Origin: Neolewinella marina
GTDB taxonomy: Bacteria; Bacteroidota; Bacteroidia; Chitinophagales; Saprospiraceae
Length of the DNA stretch: 64,000 bases
Reading direction: 5' to 3'
Assembly: GCF_002631205.1 (NCBI RefSeq)
Contig: NZ_PDLO01000002.1
Coordinates: 310,001 to 374,000, forward strand
Part shown: piece by piece, positions 6,822-16,800 of the stretch
How positions within the stretch are numbered: position 1 is the stretch's first letter
Layout of the letters: the number at the start of each line of letters is the position of its first letter
Position numbers and translations under genes: made by a program
Notes under the pieces: model-generated
Told to the model about the DNA's origin: nothing
The model's input: the letters and a program-made list of their open reading frames with translations, nothing else
Database searches by the model: none

Positions 6822-9800
6822 ATGCAAAAACCGCTACTCCTGTTTTTATTCCTCCTGTTCGGGCTTTCCTGCCTGCAGGCCCAACTGGTGACCACCGATC
6901 CGGCCGCGCCGGTGGCCGGACAGGCCCTTACCATCACCTTCGACGCCACCCAGGGAACCGGGGGACTGCAGAACTGCGGCTGCGACGTATACCTCCACGC
7001 CGGCGTCATCACCGACGGCAGTACTTCTTCCAGCGACTGGAAGTATGTGAAGACAATATGGGGGGAGGCCAACCCCGACTGGAAGCTGCAGCCCGTCAGC
7101 GGTCAGCCCAATAAATACACCTACACCTTCTCCCCCTCCATCCGGGAATACTTCGGCGTGCCATCGGGCACCGAGATCAAGCAGATCGCCCTGGTCTTTC
7201 GCGATGGCCCCGGCAACCGCGAGGGCAAAGCCACGGGGGGCAGCGACATCTTCATCGACGTAAACAGCGGCACGGCCCTGGCCGTCAACCTCGTCGGTAA
7301 CCCCGGCAGCGCCACCTACCCGCTCGGCAAAAGCCTGCCCGTCACCGTGGGCGCCACCGCGGAGGCCACCCTGAAGCTCTACGACAACGACAGCCTGCTC
7401 ACCACCACTGTGGGTACGGAACTGACCTATGACGTGCGCCTCCGGGATCCGGGTGAGCACGTGCTGAAGGTAGTCGCCAGCGCCGACGGCCAGGAGGTCA
7501 AAGACTCCTTCCGCATCACCGGCAAACTGGTGGTGGAACGCTTCCTGCCCAACAGCCCGGTCGTCACGGCCGCCCCCGGCACCCCCGTCACCATCAGCGC
7601 CTACTCCTACGTGGAAGCCAGGCTGACGCTGCGGCACGAGGACGAGGTGATTGCCGAGACCACCAGCGACCGCATCACCACCATGGTCAACCTGCCCAAC
7701 GCATCGGTAACCACCTACACCGTCGTCGCCACCTACCGCGGGGATACGGCCACCACGGCCGTTACCTTCATCACCGGCGACCCCGAAGTAGCTGCCGTAC
7801 CCGACAACGCACGGCCCGGTGCCACGCGCACGGCCGATGGAGGGGTTCTCCTGCACCTGCGCGCGCCGCTAAAGTCTGACGTATTCGTCGTGGGCAACTT
7901 CAACAACTGGACGCCCGTCGCGAGCGCGCGGATGAAGGTGGCCCCGAACGATACCTCCTTCTGGCTGAAAATTGCCCCCGAGGACCTGCCCGCCGGCGAC
8001 CTGCTTTACCAGTACGCCGTTGACGACGACGGCCGCTTCGCTGACCCCTACAGCACCCTGGTGCTCGACCCCGACGACGATCCCTACATCGGCTCCGAGA
8101 CCTTTGCCGGCATCCCGGAGTACCCCAGTGGTGAAGCGGAAGGCATCGTAACCTGGCTCCGCCTCGACGCCCCCGAATACCAGTGGGAAACTGAGGAATA
8201 CACCATGCCCGACCCCGAAAAGATGGTGGTCTACGAACTGCTGGTGCGCGACTTCATCGCCGCCCACGACTTTCAGACCCTCACCGATACCCTCGACTAC
8301 CTGGAGCGGCTGGGCGTGAACACCATCGAACTCTTGCCCGTAAGTGAGTTCGAGGGCAACATCAGCTGGGGCTACAACCCGAGCTTCCACATGGCGCTGG
8401 ACAAGTACTACGGCTCCCCCGAAGCACTGAAGGGCTTCGTCGACGCCGCCCACGCCCGCGGTATGGCCGTGGTACTCGACGTGGTGTACAACCACGCCTT
8501 CGGCGAAAGCTCCCTCATCCGGATGTGGCCGGGCAACCAGTCCTACGCCCCCGGCCCCGACAACCCCTACGCCAACGTGACGGCCCGCCACCCCTTCAAC
8601 GTGGGCTATGACCTGAACCACGAAAGTGCCCTGACGCGGGAGTACGTAAAGACCACCCTGCAGTACTGGCTGGAGGAGTTCCGCATCGACGGCTTCCGCT
8701 TCGACCTCAGCAAGGGCTTCACTCAGAACTTCAGCAACGACGTCGGCGCCTGGAACCGCTACGATGCCGACCGCATCGCCATCATCAAGGAGTACGCCGA
8801 CCTGGTCTGGTCGGTCAATGAAGACGCCTACATGATCATGGAGCATCTGGGCGAGAGCCGGGAGGAAAATGAACTGGCCCAGTACGGTCAGGGCATGTAC
8901 TTCTGGTCGGGCTACCAGCCCCACGATGCCTACCTGGAAGCGGCTATGGGCTACCACGCCGGCAACGGCTCCAACTTCAGCTCCGTACTGGCCGAAAACC
9001 GCGGCTTCGGCCAGCGCAGCCTGGTGGCCTACATGGAAAGCCACGATGAGGAGCGGATGGCGTACAAGAACCTGCAGTTCGGCAACGGCAGCGGCAGCTA
9101 CAGCGTGAAGTACCCCGGTACCGCCCTGGACCGGGTGGAGCTGGCGAGCGCTTTCTTCTACACCCTGCCCGGCCCGAAGATGCTCTGGCAGTTCGGGGAG
9201 CTGGGGTACGACTACCCCATCAACTACTGCACGGACGGGACCGTGAATAACGGCTGCCGCACCGGCCCCAAGCCCATCGTCTGGGAATACCGCAACGATC
9301 CCAAGCGGCAGGAAATCTACCACACCATCGCCGACCTGCTGTACGTCCGCAACAACTACGATTACTTCCACGGGGAGGTGACGGCCTCCAACTTTGGCGG
9401 TGAGGTAAAGTATGTTCACCTGGACAGCGAGGACGGTCCCGCGGCCATCGTTGGCAACTTCGGCGTTACCACCAATACCACCACCCACGCCGTGCCCGCG
9501 GCCGGCACCTGGTACGATTACTTCACCGGGGAATCGGTGGAGATCACCAACTCCTCCGCCTCCATTCAGCTGGCACCGGGAGAATACCGCCTCTACCTCT
9601 CCCAGCCCGTGGAGCGCAGTGGCGGTCGCCTGACGTCCACCAACGACGAGGAGGTGGCCCGACTGGCCTTCACCCTGAGCCCCAACCCCACGGGTGGGCA
9701 GCTGCGGACGTCTTTCTTCCTGGAGCAGGCCGCAACGGTTAGCGTCACCCTGATTGACCTGATGGGCCGCCCGGTGCGTCAGCTGCACAGTGGCTTCCTG

Positions 9801-9914
9801 CCGGCCGGTCCCCAGCAACTCGCGGCGGAACTGGGCGGCTTGCCCGCGGGCACCTACTTCGTACGGATTACGGAGGGGCGGCAGTCGGCCGTCCGCCCGC
9901 TGATCCTGCGGTAA
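6822..9914 (+). CDS. Secreted GH13 alpha-amylase with T9SS sorting domain
   Basis: 1030 aa. A Sec signal peptide ends near LQAQ (residue 21). The N-terminal 350 residues hold beta-sandwich/E-set modules, then a CBM48-like segment with VVGNFNNWTP near 350. The GH13 barrel carries all four conserved regions: DVVYNH near 553, GFRFD near 624-628 (nucleophile Asp), MEHLG near 672-676 (acid/base Glu) and ESHDEE near 739. The last about 85 residues form a type A T9SS sorting domain (SPNP start, GTYFVR end), so the enzyme should cross the outer membrane and be released or surface-anchored. It should cut internal alpha-1,4 glucan bonds. TATCTTTC at 6790 may be its -7 box. Confidence 0.9.
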   Translation: MQKPLLLFLFLLFGLSCLQAQLVTTDPAAPVAGQALTITFDATQGTGGLQNCGCDVYLHAGVITDGSTSSSDWKYVKTIWGEANPDWKLQPVSGQPNKYTYTFSPSIREYFGVPSGTEIKQIALVFRDGPGNREGKATGGSDIFIDVNSGTALAVNLVGNPGSATYPLGKSLPVTVGATAEATLKLYDNDSLLTTTVGTELTYDVRLRDPGEHVLKVVASADGQEVKDSFRITGKLVVERFLPNSPVVTAAPGTPVTISAYSYVEARLTLRHEDEVIAETTSDRITTMVNLPNASVTTYTVVATYRGDTATTAVTFITGDPEVAAVPDNARPGATRTADGGVLLHLRAPLKSDVFVVGNFNNWTPVASARMKVAPNDTSFWLKIAPEDLPAGDLLYQYAVDDDGRFADPYSTLVLDPDDDPYIGSETFAGIPEYPSGEAEGIVTWLRLDAPEYQWETEEYTMPDPEKMVVYELLVRDFIAAHDFQTLTDTLDYLERLGVNTIELLPVSEFEGNISWGYNPSFHMALDKYYGSPEALKGFVDAAHARGMAVVLDVVYNHAFGESSLIRMWPGNQSYAPGPDNPYANVTARHPFNVGYDLNHESALTREYVKTTLQYWLEEFRIDGFRFDLSKGFTQNFSNDVGAWNRYDADRIAIIKEYADLVWSVNEDAYMIMEHLGESREENELAQYGQGMYFWSGYQPHDAYLEAAMGYHAGNGSNFSSVLAENRGFGQRSLVAYMESHDEERMAYKNLQFGNGSGSYSVKYPGTALDRVELASAFFYTLPGPKMLWQFGELGYDYPINYCTDGTVNNGCRTGPKPIVWEYRNDPKRQEIYHTIADLLYVRNNYDYFHGEVTASNFGGEVKYVHLDSEDGPAAIVGNFGVTTNTTTHAVPAAGTWYDYFTGESVEITNSSASIQLAPGEYRLYLSQPVERSGGRLTSTNDEEVARLAFTLSPNPTGGQLRTSFFLEQAATVSVTLIDLMGRPVRQLHSGFLPAGPQQLAAELGGLPAGTYFVRITEGRQSAVRPLILR

Positions 9915-9934
9915 ACGGTACCGGCTGGAAACAG

Positions 9935-9972
9935 AAAAGCCCCGGCATTCGTGAGAATGTCGGGGCTTTTTC
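9935..9972. terminator. Bidirectional intrinsic terminator between the amylase and ssrA
   Basis: A stem of AAAGCCCCGGCATTC with its near-perfect complement and a GTGA loop, flanked by A-run and T-run. It can stop plus-strand transcription from the amylase and minus-strand transcription from ssrA. Confidence 0.88.
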
Positions 9973-9997
9973 TTGGGCCGCAAGCGGCCCGGAAGTG

Positions 9998-10367
9998 TGG
10001 AGGCGGCGAGAGTCGAACTCGCGTCCAGCGAAAGCGCAAGGCAGCTTTCTACATGCTTATTTACCAATCAGATTTTCGAGCACCGGGTAAGTCTGGTAAC
10101 CCACTCATTCGGTGCCTTAGATCCTTAATCTCACTCGTGACTCAGATCAGGGTCACGGGCCAGCCCGAGGGGGTGATGATATGCGGCGCGGTGTGTATCA
10201 GGCGTCAACCACACGGCACATTTAGACAGCTAAACTGAGTTTAGGCTGCCATAGCATAGCTGGGAGTGCCAACTAAAGGGTAGATCGTTATTTTTTACGG
10301 AGTAACCAATCATGCTCCGGCATGCTTACTACAAAGCTTACTTCCCTGTCGATTCCGGTACGCCCCC
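9998..10367 (-). ncRNA. ssrA: tmRNA (ssrA)
   Basis: One-piece tmRNA of about 370 nt. The 5' end carries GGGGGCG followed by the canonical GGAATCGACAGG; the 3' end carries the T-arm GAGTTCGACTC and CGCCTCC, which pairs with the 5' end to close a 7-bp acceptor stem with one G-U. The discriminator A is at 9998 and CCA is not encoded, so it must be added. The tag reading frame at 10270-10241 gives GTPSYAMAA followed by TAA, with GGC as resume codon. It rescues stalled ribosomes together with SmpB, which is not in this window. A small GC hairpin at 9975-9990 and the bidirectional terminator follow. Confidence 0.95.
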
Positions 10368-10452
10368 GTTGGGACTCGGCTTTCCGGGGAGAGCCGACCT
10401 TCTGGTGGTAAACGCCTGAGGTGGGGGGTTGTTTTGGGTGGAAGAGAATTTT

Positions 10453-10517
10453 GGTTGTTGGTTGCTGGGTGCTGGGTGCTGGTTGCTGGGTGCTGGGTGC
10501 TGGTTGCTGGTTGCTGG
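10453..10517 (+). repeat. Left arm of word array A: nine heptamers GGKTGYT
   Basis: Nine head-to-tail heptamers in perfect 7-nt register (GGTTGCT or GGGTGCT, the first GGTTGTT). Their reverse complement (AGCAACC/AGCACCC) fills the right arm at 10565-10786, so the two arms can pair into a long stem. It lies upstream of ssrA with no coding signal. Confidence 0.9.
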
Positions 10518-10564
10518 CATCCATTTTCCCCTCGCGTTGCTCGGGGGGGATCACTCTCTTACCA

Positions 10565-10786
10565 AGAACCAGCAACCGAGCGATAGCGAGGACCCAACCA
10601 GCACCCGAGCGATAGCGAGGAAGTAACCAGCAACCCGAGCGATAGCGAGAAACCAACCAGCAACCAGCAACCCGAGCGATAGCGAGAAACCAACCAGCAA
10701 CCAGCAACCCGAGCGATAGCGAGGATGCAACCAGTAACCAGCAACCCGAGCGATAGCGAGAAACCAACCCGAGCGACAGCGAGAAC
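10565..10786 (+). repeat. Right arm of word array A with seven mirror elements GAGCGATAGCGAG
   Basis: AGCAACC/AACCAGC words alternate with a 13-nt element GAGCGATAGCGAG that reads the same backwards on one strand (a mirror repeat). Element starts: 10578, 10607, 10637, 10674, 10711, 10748 and a one-base variant at 10771; spacing settles at 37 nt in the middle. The array ends directly against the stop codon of the FAH-family gene. The bases from 10368 to 10452 hold only a small hairpin (TCGGCT/AGCCGA) next to the ssrA 5' end. No protein is credible in any frame. Confidence 0.9.
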
Positions 10787-11413
10787 CTACCGTACCCGCG
10801 TACGCAGCATTTCCCGCTTTCCTTCCGTGGTGTACAGGTAGCCTACCAGTTCATCGCCCTGGGTGAGGGCCCCTACCCCTTCGGGGGTACCGGTGAAGAT
10901 CAGGTCGCCCTTTTGCAGGCGGAAGAACTGGCTCACGTAGGTGATGAGCTCGGGGATGGGGAAGAGCATATTGCGGCTGTGGCCGTGCTGTACCTCCTGT
11001 CCGTTCTTTTCCAGGCTGAACTCTATGTCGTCGAGTTGGGCGAAGGACGCGGGTGCCAGGAAATCCGGCGAAAGCGGGGCCGAGTGGTCAAAGGCCTTGG
11101 CGATCTCCCAGGGGTGCCCTTTTTCCTTGCAGGCCTGCTGGAGGTCGCGGGCGGTGAGGTCGAGGCCCAGTCCGATGCTCTCGACGTAGTCCATGGCGAA
11201 CTGGGGGTCTACGTGGCGACCGTTCTTGGCGATCTTGACTACAATTTCCACTTCGTAGTGGATGTCCTGGCTGAATTCCGGGTAATAGAAGGGCTTGTTG
11301 TTCGGCAGGATGGCCGAGCCCGGCTTCATGAAGACGATGGGTTGCTCCGGGCGGGCGTTGCCGAGCTCGGCGGCGTGGGCGGCGTAGTTGCGCCCGATAC
11401 AGATTAATTTCAT
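10787..11413 (-). CDS. Fumarylacetoacetate hydrolase (FAH)-family protein
   Basis: 208 aa, the compact single-domain FAH fold (YcgM/FAHD1 type), which hydrolyses acylpyruvates or tautomerises/decarboxylates oxaloacetate. Visible signatures: CIGRNYAAHAAELGN at the start, the metal-binding segment HYEVEIVVKI near 51-60 (Glu ligands), GLDLTARDLQ near 82-91, KAFDHSAPL near 105-113, and FTGTPEGVG near 178-186. ATG 11413 starts homology directly; the frame runs open upstream into the purC intergenic gap. It follows purC by 46 bp on the same strand. Its 3' end abuts word array A. Confidence 0.88.
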   Translation of the reverse strand: MKLICIGRNYAAHAAELGNARPEQPIVFMKPGSAILPNNKPFYYPEFSQDIHYEVEIVVKIAKNGRHVDPQFAMDYVESIGLGLDLTARDLQQACKEKGHPWEIAKAFDHSAPLSPDFLAPASFAQLDDIEFSLEKNGQEVQHGHSRNMLFPIPELITYVSQFFRLQKGDLIFTGTPEGVGALTQGDELVGYLYTTEGKREMLRTRVR

Positions 11414-11459
11414 GGGTGTTGCGTCGTCGGGGGGGATATAGAATGGTGGTGACCGTGGC

Positions 11460-12410
11460 CTATTCCTGTACGCTCCAGCTGGTGGCGGCGAGGTTACGGC
11501 GGATGCGGCCTTCGATGTCGGTGGTATCGGCGGGAACGAAGGCCTTGCCGGTGATTTGCTCGTAGAGTTCCGTGTACCGTTGGGTGATGCTTTCCACGAA
11601 GGCATCCGGCATTTCCGGCATGGTTTGCCCCTCCAGGCCGCGGAAGCCGTGCTCCATCAGCCACTCGCGGACGAACTCCTTACTGAGTTGCTTCTGGTGC
11701 TCCCCCCGCGCCTGGCGGTCGGCGTAGCCCTCGGCGTAGAAGTAGCGGCTGGAGTCGGGGGTGTGGATCTCGTCGATCAGGTAGACCTGGCCGTCGCGGA
11801 TACCGAATTCGTACTTGGTGTCCACTAGGATCAGCCCCCGCTCTGCGGCCATGGCGGTGCCCCGGTTGAAGAGGCGGCGGGTGTAGTCCTCCAGCTTGCG
11901 GTAGGTGAGCTCATCGACGATGCCCCGTTCCAGGATGGCTTCGCGGCTGATGTCCTCGTCGTGGCCCTCCTCGGCCTTGGTGGCGGGGGTGATGATGGGT
12001 TCGGGGAACTGGTCGGCCTCCCGCATGCCTTCCGGCAGGGGCACACCACAGAGTTCCCGCTTGCCGGCTGAATACTCCCGCCAGCCGTGGCCCACGAGAT
12101 AGCCGCGGATGACCATCTCCACGGGGATGGGCTCACAGGCCTTGCCGATGGCCACGTTGGGGTCGGGGTTGCCCTCCAGCCAGTTCGGGCAGATGTCGCG
12201 GGTAGCCTCCAGGAAGTGGGCGGCGATCTGGTTCAGGATCTGTCCCTTGTGGGGGATGGCCCGGGGCAGCACGTGGTCGAAGGAGCTGATGCGGTCGCTG
12301 GCCACCATCAGCAGCTGTCCGTCGCGGCGGTAGACGTCGCGGACCTTGCCGCGGTACAGTTCGGCGGGGGGATCGAAGGTGAAGTGGGTTTCGCGGAGGG
12401 CATCGGCCAT
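11460..12410 (-). CDS. purC: Phosphoribosylaminoimidazole-succinocarboxamide synthase (SAICAR synthase)
   Basis: 316 aa, the longer PurC form shared by many Bacteroidota and eukaryotic enzymes. It joins CAIR and aspartate with ATP in de novo purine synthesis. Visible: YRGKVRDVY near 19-27 (nucleotide binding), [13 protein letters not shown] near 37-49, [13 protein letters not shown] near 98-110, the substrate loop [15 protein letters not shown] near 140-155, and LVDTKYEFG and [13 protein letters not shown] in the C-terminal half. It is complete and the start ATG is well supported. TAATATTG 15 nt upstream resembles a weak -7 box. Confidence 0.96.
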   Translation of the reverse strand: MADALRETHFTFDPPAELYRGKVRDVYRRDGQLLMVASDRISSFDHVLPRAIPHKGQILNQIAAHFLEATRDICPNWLEGNPDPNVAIGKACEPIPVEMVIRGYLVGHGWREYSAGKRELCGVPLPEGMREADQFPEPIITPATKAEEGHDEDISREAILERGIVDELTYRKLEDYTRRLFNRGTAMAAERGLILVDTKYEFGIRDGQVYLIDEIHTPDSSRYFYAEGYADRQARGEHQKQLSKEFVREWLMEHGFRGLEGQTMPEMPDAFVESITQRYTELYEQITGKAFVPADTTDIEGRIRRNLAATSWSVQE

Positions 12411-12458
12411 GACAGGAGGTTTGGGGGCAATATTACGGCATTTGCGGCAGCGGCTTGC

Positions 12459-12478
12459 GGTACCCGCGCGCCGCCGGC
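12459..12478. repeat. Copy of the GGCACCCGCG-type 20-mer (two mismatches)
   Basis: Reads GGTACCCGCGCGCCGCCGGC in the purC-hpf gap, 18 of 20 positions matching the copy at 43675-43694 read on the minus strand. Confidence 0.5.
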
Positions 12479-12482
12479 TACG

Positions 12483-12514
12483 AAAAAGGCCCGGCCGAAT
12501 GTATCGGCCGGGCC
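12483..12514 (-). terminator. Intrinsic terminator of hpf
   Basis: An 11-bp perfect stem (GGCCCGGCCGA and complement) with a 5-nt loop, followed on the minus strand by five U. It separates hpf from purC. Confidence 0.9.
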
Positions 12515-12540
12515 ATTCCCGTTAGGTGATGCTGCTGGCG

Positions 12541-12843
12541 CTAGGCCTGGTGGTGGGAGTGCTTGTTTTTATGCTTGCGAATCTGGCGACGCAGGGCTTC
12601 GGTTACCTCGGCGGTGGCGCGCTCGATGCTTTCGTCGGTGTGGGTGGCAAAAAGGTCGTTGCCGGGGATGGCCAGACGAATTTCAACGGTGTGCCCGTTG
12701 GCGGCGCTGCCGTCGTCTTCCTTGATGAATACTTCCGCCCGCTCGATCCGGTCGTAGTAGGTTTCGAGCTTGTTCACCTTGTCGTTGATGACCGCGATGG
12801 TGCGGTCGGAGAGCTCGGAAGACTTGTGAATGAGAACCTGCAT
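12541..12843 (-). CDS. hpf: Ribosome hibernation/translation-inhibitor protein, short form
   Basis: 100 aa, the short HPF/YfiA (RaiA) fold: MQVLIHKSSELSDRTIAVINDKVNKLE followed in the track of the family by a strand with VFIKEDD and HTVEIRLAIPGNDLFAT, then an amphipathic helix (ESIERATAEVTEALRRQIRKHK) and a His/Lys-rich end. It binds the 30S decoding region and keeps ribosomes inactive in stationary phase. There is no C-terminal dimerisation domain, so it is not the long form. It has its own terminator. Confidence 0.9.
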   Translation of the reverse strand: MQVLIHKSSELSDRTIAVINDKVNKLETYYDRIERAEVFIKEDDGSAANGHTVEIRLAIPGNDLFATHTDESIERATAEVTEALRRQIRKHKNKHSHHQA

Positions 12844-12966
12844 GCTAGCTTGGTTTTGGTGATGAAATATGCGTAAGCCTGGGGAAGCCTACCTTGCGGC
12901 GGCCTGCGGCCGGCGCATTGCCCCTGTCTAACCCTCCGGCCGTCGATTTCGTTCGCCCCGAAGACC

Positions 12967-13851
12967 ATGACTGATCCCCAGCTCTCCTACATCGAATACC
13001 GTGGCCATCGACTGGCGACCCTGTCCCATCCCAATCCCGCCGCCAGCCGATTGCCGGTGGTGTGGATCCATGGGTTGACCGCCAGCCTGCGGTTTTGGGA
13101 AGCGGCGATGTACCCCGAAATCACCCGCGAGCGATCCTGGTATTCAGTGAGCCTGCCCCTCCACCACCCCAGTGGCTTTGATGGGGAATTTACGCCCGAC
13201 AGCCTCGACGAAAAAATTTTTGCCGAATTAATCCGCCGATCAATCGATAACGTCCTGCCGGAAGGGCGATTTCACCTGGTGGGTTACTCCCTGGGCGGCT
13301 TCGCCTGCCTGAATTACGCGGCCAAATTCCCCGGGCGGGTGGCCTCGGTGGTCAGCATCGGCGGCTTCATGACGGGGCGGGCCCGCGGGCTCGAGGGCGT
13401 CCTACAGTTTTTTGCCCGGGGGCGGGGGCTGCGGCGCGCCATTTTCCACCTGAGCTGGTGGGTGATGCAGCGCCACGTCTTCTTCCTCAAGGTCGCTACC
13501 CTCTTCTACGCCCGCCGCTGGCGCCACCTCCTGCGCTACCCGCCGCTCGACCCCACCCTCGCGGCCATCTTTCCCGACGTACGCCGCCACAACATCCGGG
13601 ACCAGCGCGCCCTGTTCCGCTACCTGCTGGATATGGACCTCATGGACGAGATCGAGGACATCCAGACCCCCACCCTGGTGATTGCCGGGGACCGCGACCC
13701 CATTATTCCCTATGAACACCAGTGCGCCTACGCCGGGCGGTTGCCGAACTGCGAATTCCTCTCCCTGGAGGGGGTAGGCCACGTATCCTTCGCCGAGGCA
13801 CCGGAGACCTTCCGCCACGCCGTGCTCAATTGGCTAGTTCAATACGACTGA
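12967..13851 (+). CDS. Alpha/beta-fold hydrolase
   Basis: 294 aa. The canonical triad is visible: nucleophile Ser108 in GYSLGG, Asp near 243-245 in GDRDPII, and His near 273 in GVGHVSF. The oxyanion segment WIHGLTAS lies near 33-40. A long Arg/Trp-rich lid insert (FARGRGLRRAIFHLSWWVMQRH) occupies about 140-165. No secretion signal, so cytoplasmic. The substrate cannot be deduced; esterase, lipase and C-C hydrolase roles all occur in this family. Its last 26 bp overlap the converging sbcC gene. Confidence 0.85.
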   Translation: MTDPQLSYIEYRGHRLATLSHPNPAASRLPVVWIHGLTASLRFWEAAMYPEITRERSWYSVSLPLHHPSGFDGEFTPDSLDEKIFAELIRRSIDNVLPEGRFHLVGYSLGGFACLNYAAKFPGRVASVVSIGGFMTGRARGLEGVLQFFARGRGLRRAIFHLSWWVMQRHVFFLKVATLFYARRWRHLLRYPPLDPTLAAIFPDVRRHNIRDQRALFRYLLDMDLMDEIEDIQTPTLVIAGDRDPIIPYEHQCAYAGRLPNCEFLSLEGVGHVSFAEAPETFRHAVLNWLVQYD

Positions 13852-16800
13852 AGCCGTCGCCCACCGGCTCGAGCCGGATCTGGCAGTGTACCCGTTCACG
13901 GAGTTGCTGGACGTGGCTGATGATGCCGATCGTTTTGCCCTGTGCCTGCAGCTGTTCCAGGGTGACCATCGCCTGGTCGAGGGTTTTGCCGTCGAGGGTA
14001 CCGAATCCTTCATCGATGAACAGGGACTGGATCAGCCGCTTGCCTCCCGCCAGGTCGGCCAGGGCCAGGGCCAAGGCCAGGCTCACCAGGAAGCTTTCTC
14101 CCCCGCTGAGGGTCGACATCGTTCGGCGGTTGTCGTTCATGTAGGTGTCGATGATTTCCAGCTCCAGCTCCTCCTTCCCTCCGGCGGGCGGCGGACTGTA
14201 CACCATGCGGTAGCGGGGGTTGATGGTCTCAAGGTGCTGGTTCCCAAGGCCCACCAACCGCTGGAGGGTAATGCTCTGGGCGAAACTGCGGAATTTCTTG
14301 CCGTCCGCTGAGCCAATCAGGTCGTTCATCCGCGCCCACCGGTCGCGTTCCCGCCCCAGTTCCTCCAGCTGCTCTCGCAATTTCTCGTGGTTGCGCAGCC
14401 GTTTGTCGTCCTCCTCCTGCTGGTGGCGCAGTTTGCCCGTCTCCTCGCGGGCGGTATTTATGGTGCGGGCGAGTGCTTCCTGGCTGGCGCTCAGCGCGTT
14501 TTCGGGCGGCAGTCCGGCCAGTTCCCCGCGGGCCGCCTCCAGTTCGTGCTTCGCCTGCCGGGCCAGCGCCGCAGCGGTCTGTCGCTCGCGGTCCACGAGG
14601 TGGAGCTGCTGGCGCAGGGCGGCGGCCTGCTCCACCGGCAGCAACTGCTGCCGGGCCTCGGCCAGGGGCCGGGGGGCGAGGGCCGCGGTGAGGGTTTCCG
14701 TCAGTTGTTGGTGTTCTTCGGCCAGCTGGTGTTGCCGGTCCTCGAGGATCGACTGGCGTTCCCTGATGGTCGATGCTTCCTGCTGGCGGGCGTGGAGGGT
14801 AGCTTCGGCGGAGTCCCGGGTTTCCCGTAGTGCCTCCTCCCGCCTGGCCAGTTTGCGGCGGCACTCCGCGGCGGTGAATTCACCGATCAGCAGGCGCTTC
14901 TCCTCCGTTGCGGCCGTGATCTCTTCGTCCAGTTCTTGTCGGGCTTTCTGAGCGGCATCGATCAGGGCCACGACCTCCGTAAGTTGTTCCTGCAGGCTGG
15001 TCAGGCTGGCCTCCCCGCCGCGGAGTTCCGGCAGCAGGGGGCGCAATTGGCGCAGGCCTTCCAGTTCCTTGCGGGCCTGAATCAGCTGCTGCCCGAGTTG
15101 TTCGCGCTCCGCCCGCAGTTGATCGGCGCTGGCCACTTCGGGGGTAGCCATGGCGGAGAGTGCCTCACTGAGTTCGGCTTCGTCGGCGGTGGCCTGCCGC
15201 AGTTGCTCCTGCAGCGTCTGTACCCGCCGCATCACTCCGGTGTACTGATTGTCGACCTCGGTCAGGGTATTCTGGGCGGTGGTCAGTTCCCGCATAAGGT
15301 GGTCCAGCTCGCCCGGTTCCGGTCGGCTGCTGCGGTAGGGGTGGTCGTGACTGCCGCAGAGCGGACAGGGCTGTCCCGCCGCCAGGTTATGGCGGTGTTC
15401 CTCCAGGCTCGCGCGGAGACGTATGTTTTCGCGTTTGGTGCGCAGATGGTCGATGTCCTTCTCCGCCGCAGCTACCTCAGTCTTCAGGCGGGCTTCGGTG
15501 GCCTCCTCCGCTGCCAGGGTTTCCGCCAACTGGGCGCGTCGCAGTCGTTTGGCGGCCAGTTCGGCTTCCCGGCTGAGGTAGGCCAAGGCGCGTTCGGCTT
15601 CCCGGTCGTGGGCTTCCCAGGCGGGGAGTTGGTTTTCCAGTTCGCGGGTACGGTCTTCCAGGGTGGAGCCGTCCACTCCATTGAGCCGCTTGCGGATGTC
15701 CTCGACCGTGGCCGAGGTTTTCTGTAGGCGTTCCTCCAGTTGCTGGCGCGTCCGCTGGTGCCGGGCCAATTCAACTTCCGCGTGCTGGCGGCTTTGGTTC
15801 AGTTTGGCCAGGCGGGTTTCCAGGGCTTCCGCCTGTGTGAGCTTCTGCTCCCGGCCCGGGGCCGCGGCGCGGAACTCCTCCTGTTTCCGGACCGCTGCTT
15901 CCACCTGCTGCTGAGCTTCCCCGAGCGATGCTTCCATCCGGGCGTAGGCCTGCCGGGTGGCGGCCAGTTTCTCGGCCAGGCCGGCGCGTTCGGCTGCCAG
16001 CTTGGGTTCCCGGTCCAGTTCCGACCGCCAGGGGTCGAGTTGTTCGCTGCGGAGCAAGGCCTCCCGCTGGGGGGCCATTTCCTCCCAACGCGCCGTGGTT
16101 TCTTCCTCCTGTCGGGCGGCGGCTTCGGCGCGGACTTCCAGCTTGGCCGCCTTTTCGTAGGCTCCGAGTTGGTGGGTGACCAGGGCGTGCTGGGCCCCGT
16201 CCCGCTCAATGGTTTCCTGCCGGTCGGTGATGGCCTGGTCCAGCGCCTGGCGTTGGTCCGCAGGCAGGGGCATCTTGACCGTCAGGCTGTTGCCGAGCCG
16301 TTCGTAGTCCTCTCGGGCCAGTTTGTGGCGCTGGAAGGCCCCCACGCTCAGCTGGCGGTAGATCTCGGTGCCGGTGATCTGCTCCAGGATGGCGGACTTA
16401 TCGCCGGCATCCGACTTCAGGAAGCGGTCGAATTCTCCCTGGGTCAGCATCACCGAACGCACGAAGCGCTCGTAGTTCAGACCGACGATTTCTTCGGTCA
16501 GGGCCGCCACCTTTTTTTTCTTGGTCGCCAGGATATCGTAGCTGTCGGTGGTAGGGTTGTAGCGACTGATCTCGTGCTGGCTCGCCACCAGGTTACCGGT
16601 GGGCTTGCGGTGGGCACGGTGGCGCCGCCATACACTGCGGTAGCGGCCGGAAAGGGTTTCGTATTCCACCTCGGCCCGGCACTCGCCGGTACCGTGGGTC
16701 ATCACCGAATTGACGCCGTCGGGGCGGTCGTTTTCCTTCTTGTTCCGCTCGGTCTGCCCGTAGAGGGCCAGGGTGATGGCGTCGAGGATGGTGGTCTTGC

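Noticed and set aside
9998..10030. Stand-alone tRNA suggested by the GTTCGACTC T-arm
   Set aside because: There is no anticodon arm; the acceptor pairs with GGGGGCG 360 nt away, so it is the tRNA-like end of tmRNA.
7869..10067. Long minus-strand frame opposite the amylase
   Set aside because: Same codon-bias shadow, no motif, and it runs into the tmRNA.
10565..10786. CRISPR-like array of regularly spaced 13-mers
   Set aside because: The spacers are themselves AGCAACC/AACCAGC repeats, spacing is irregular (23-37 nt), the repeat is far too short and no cas gene is near.
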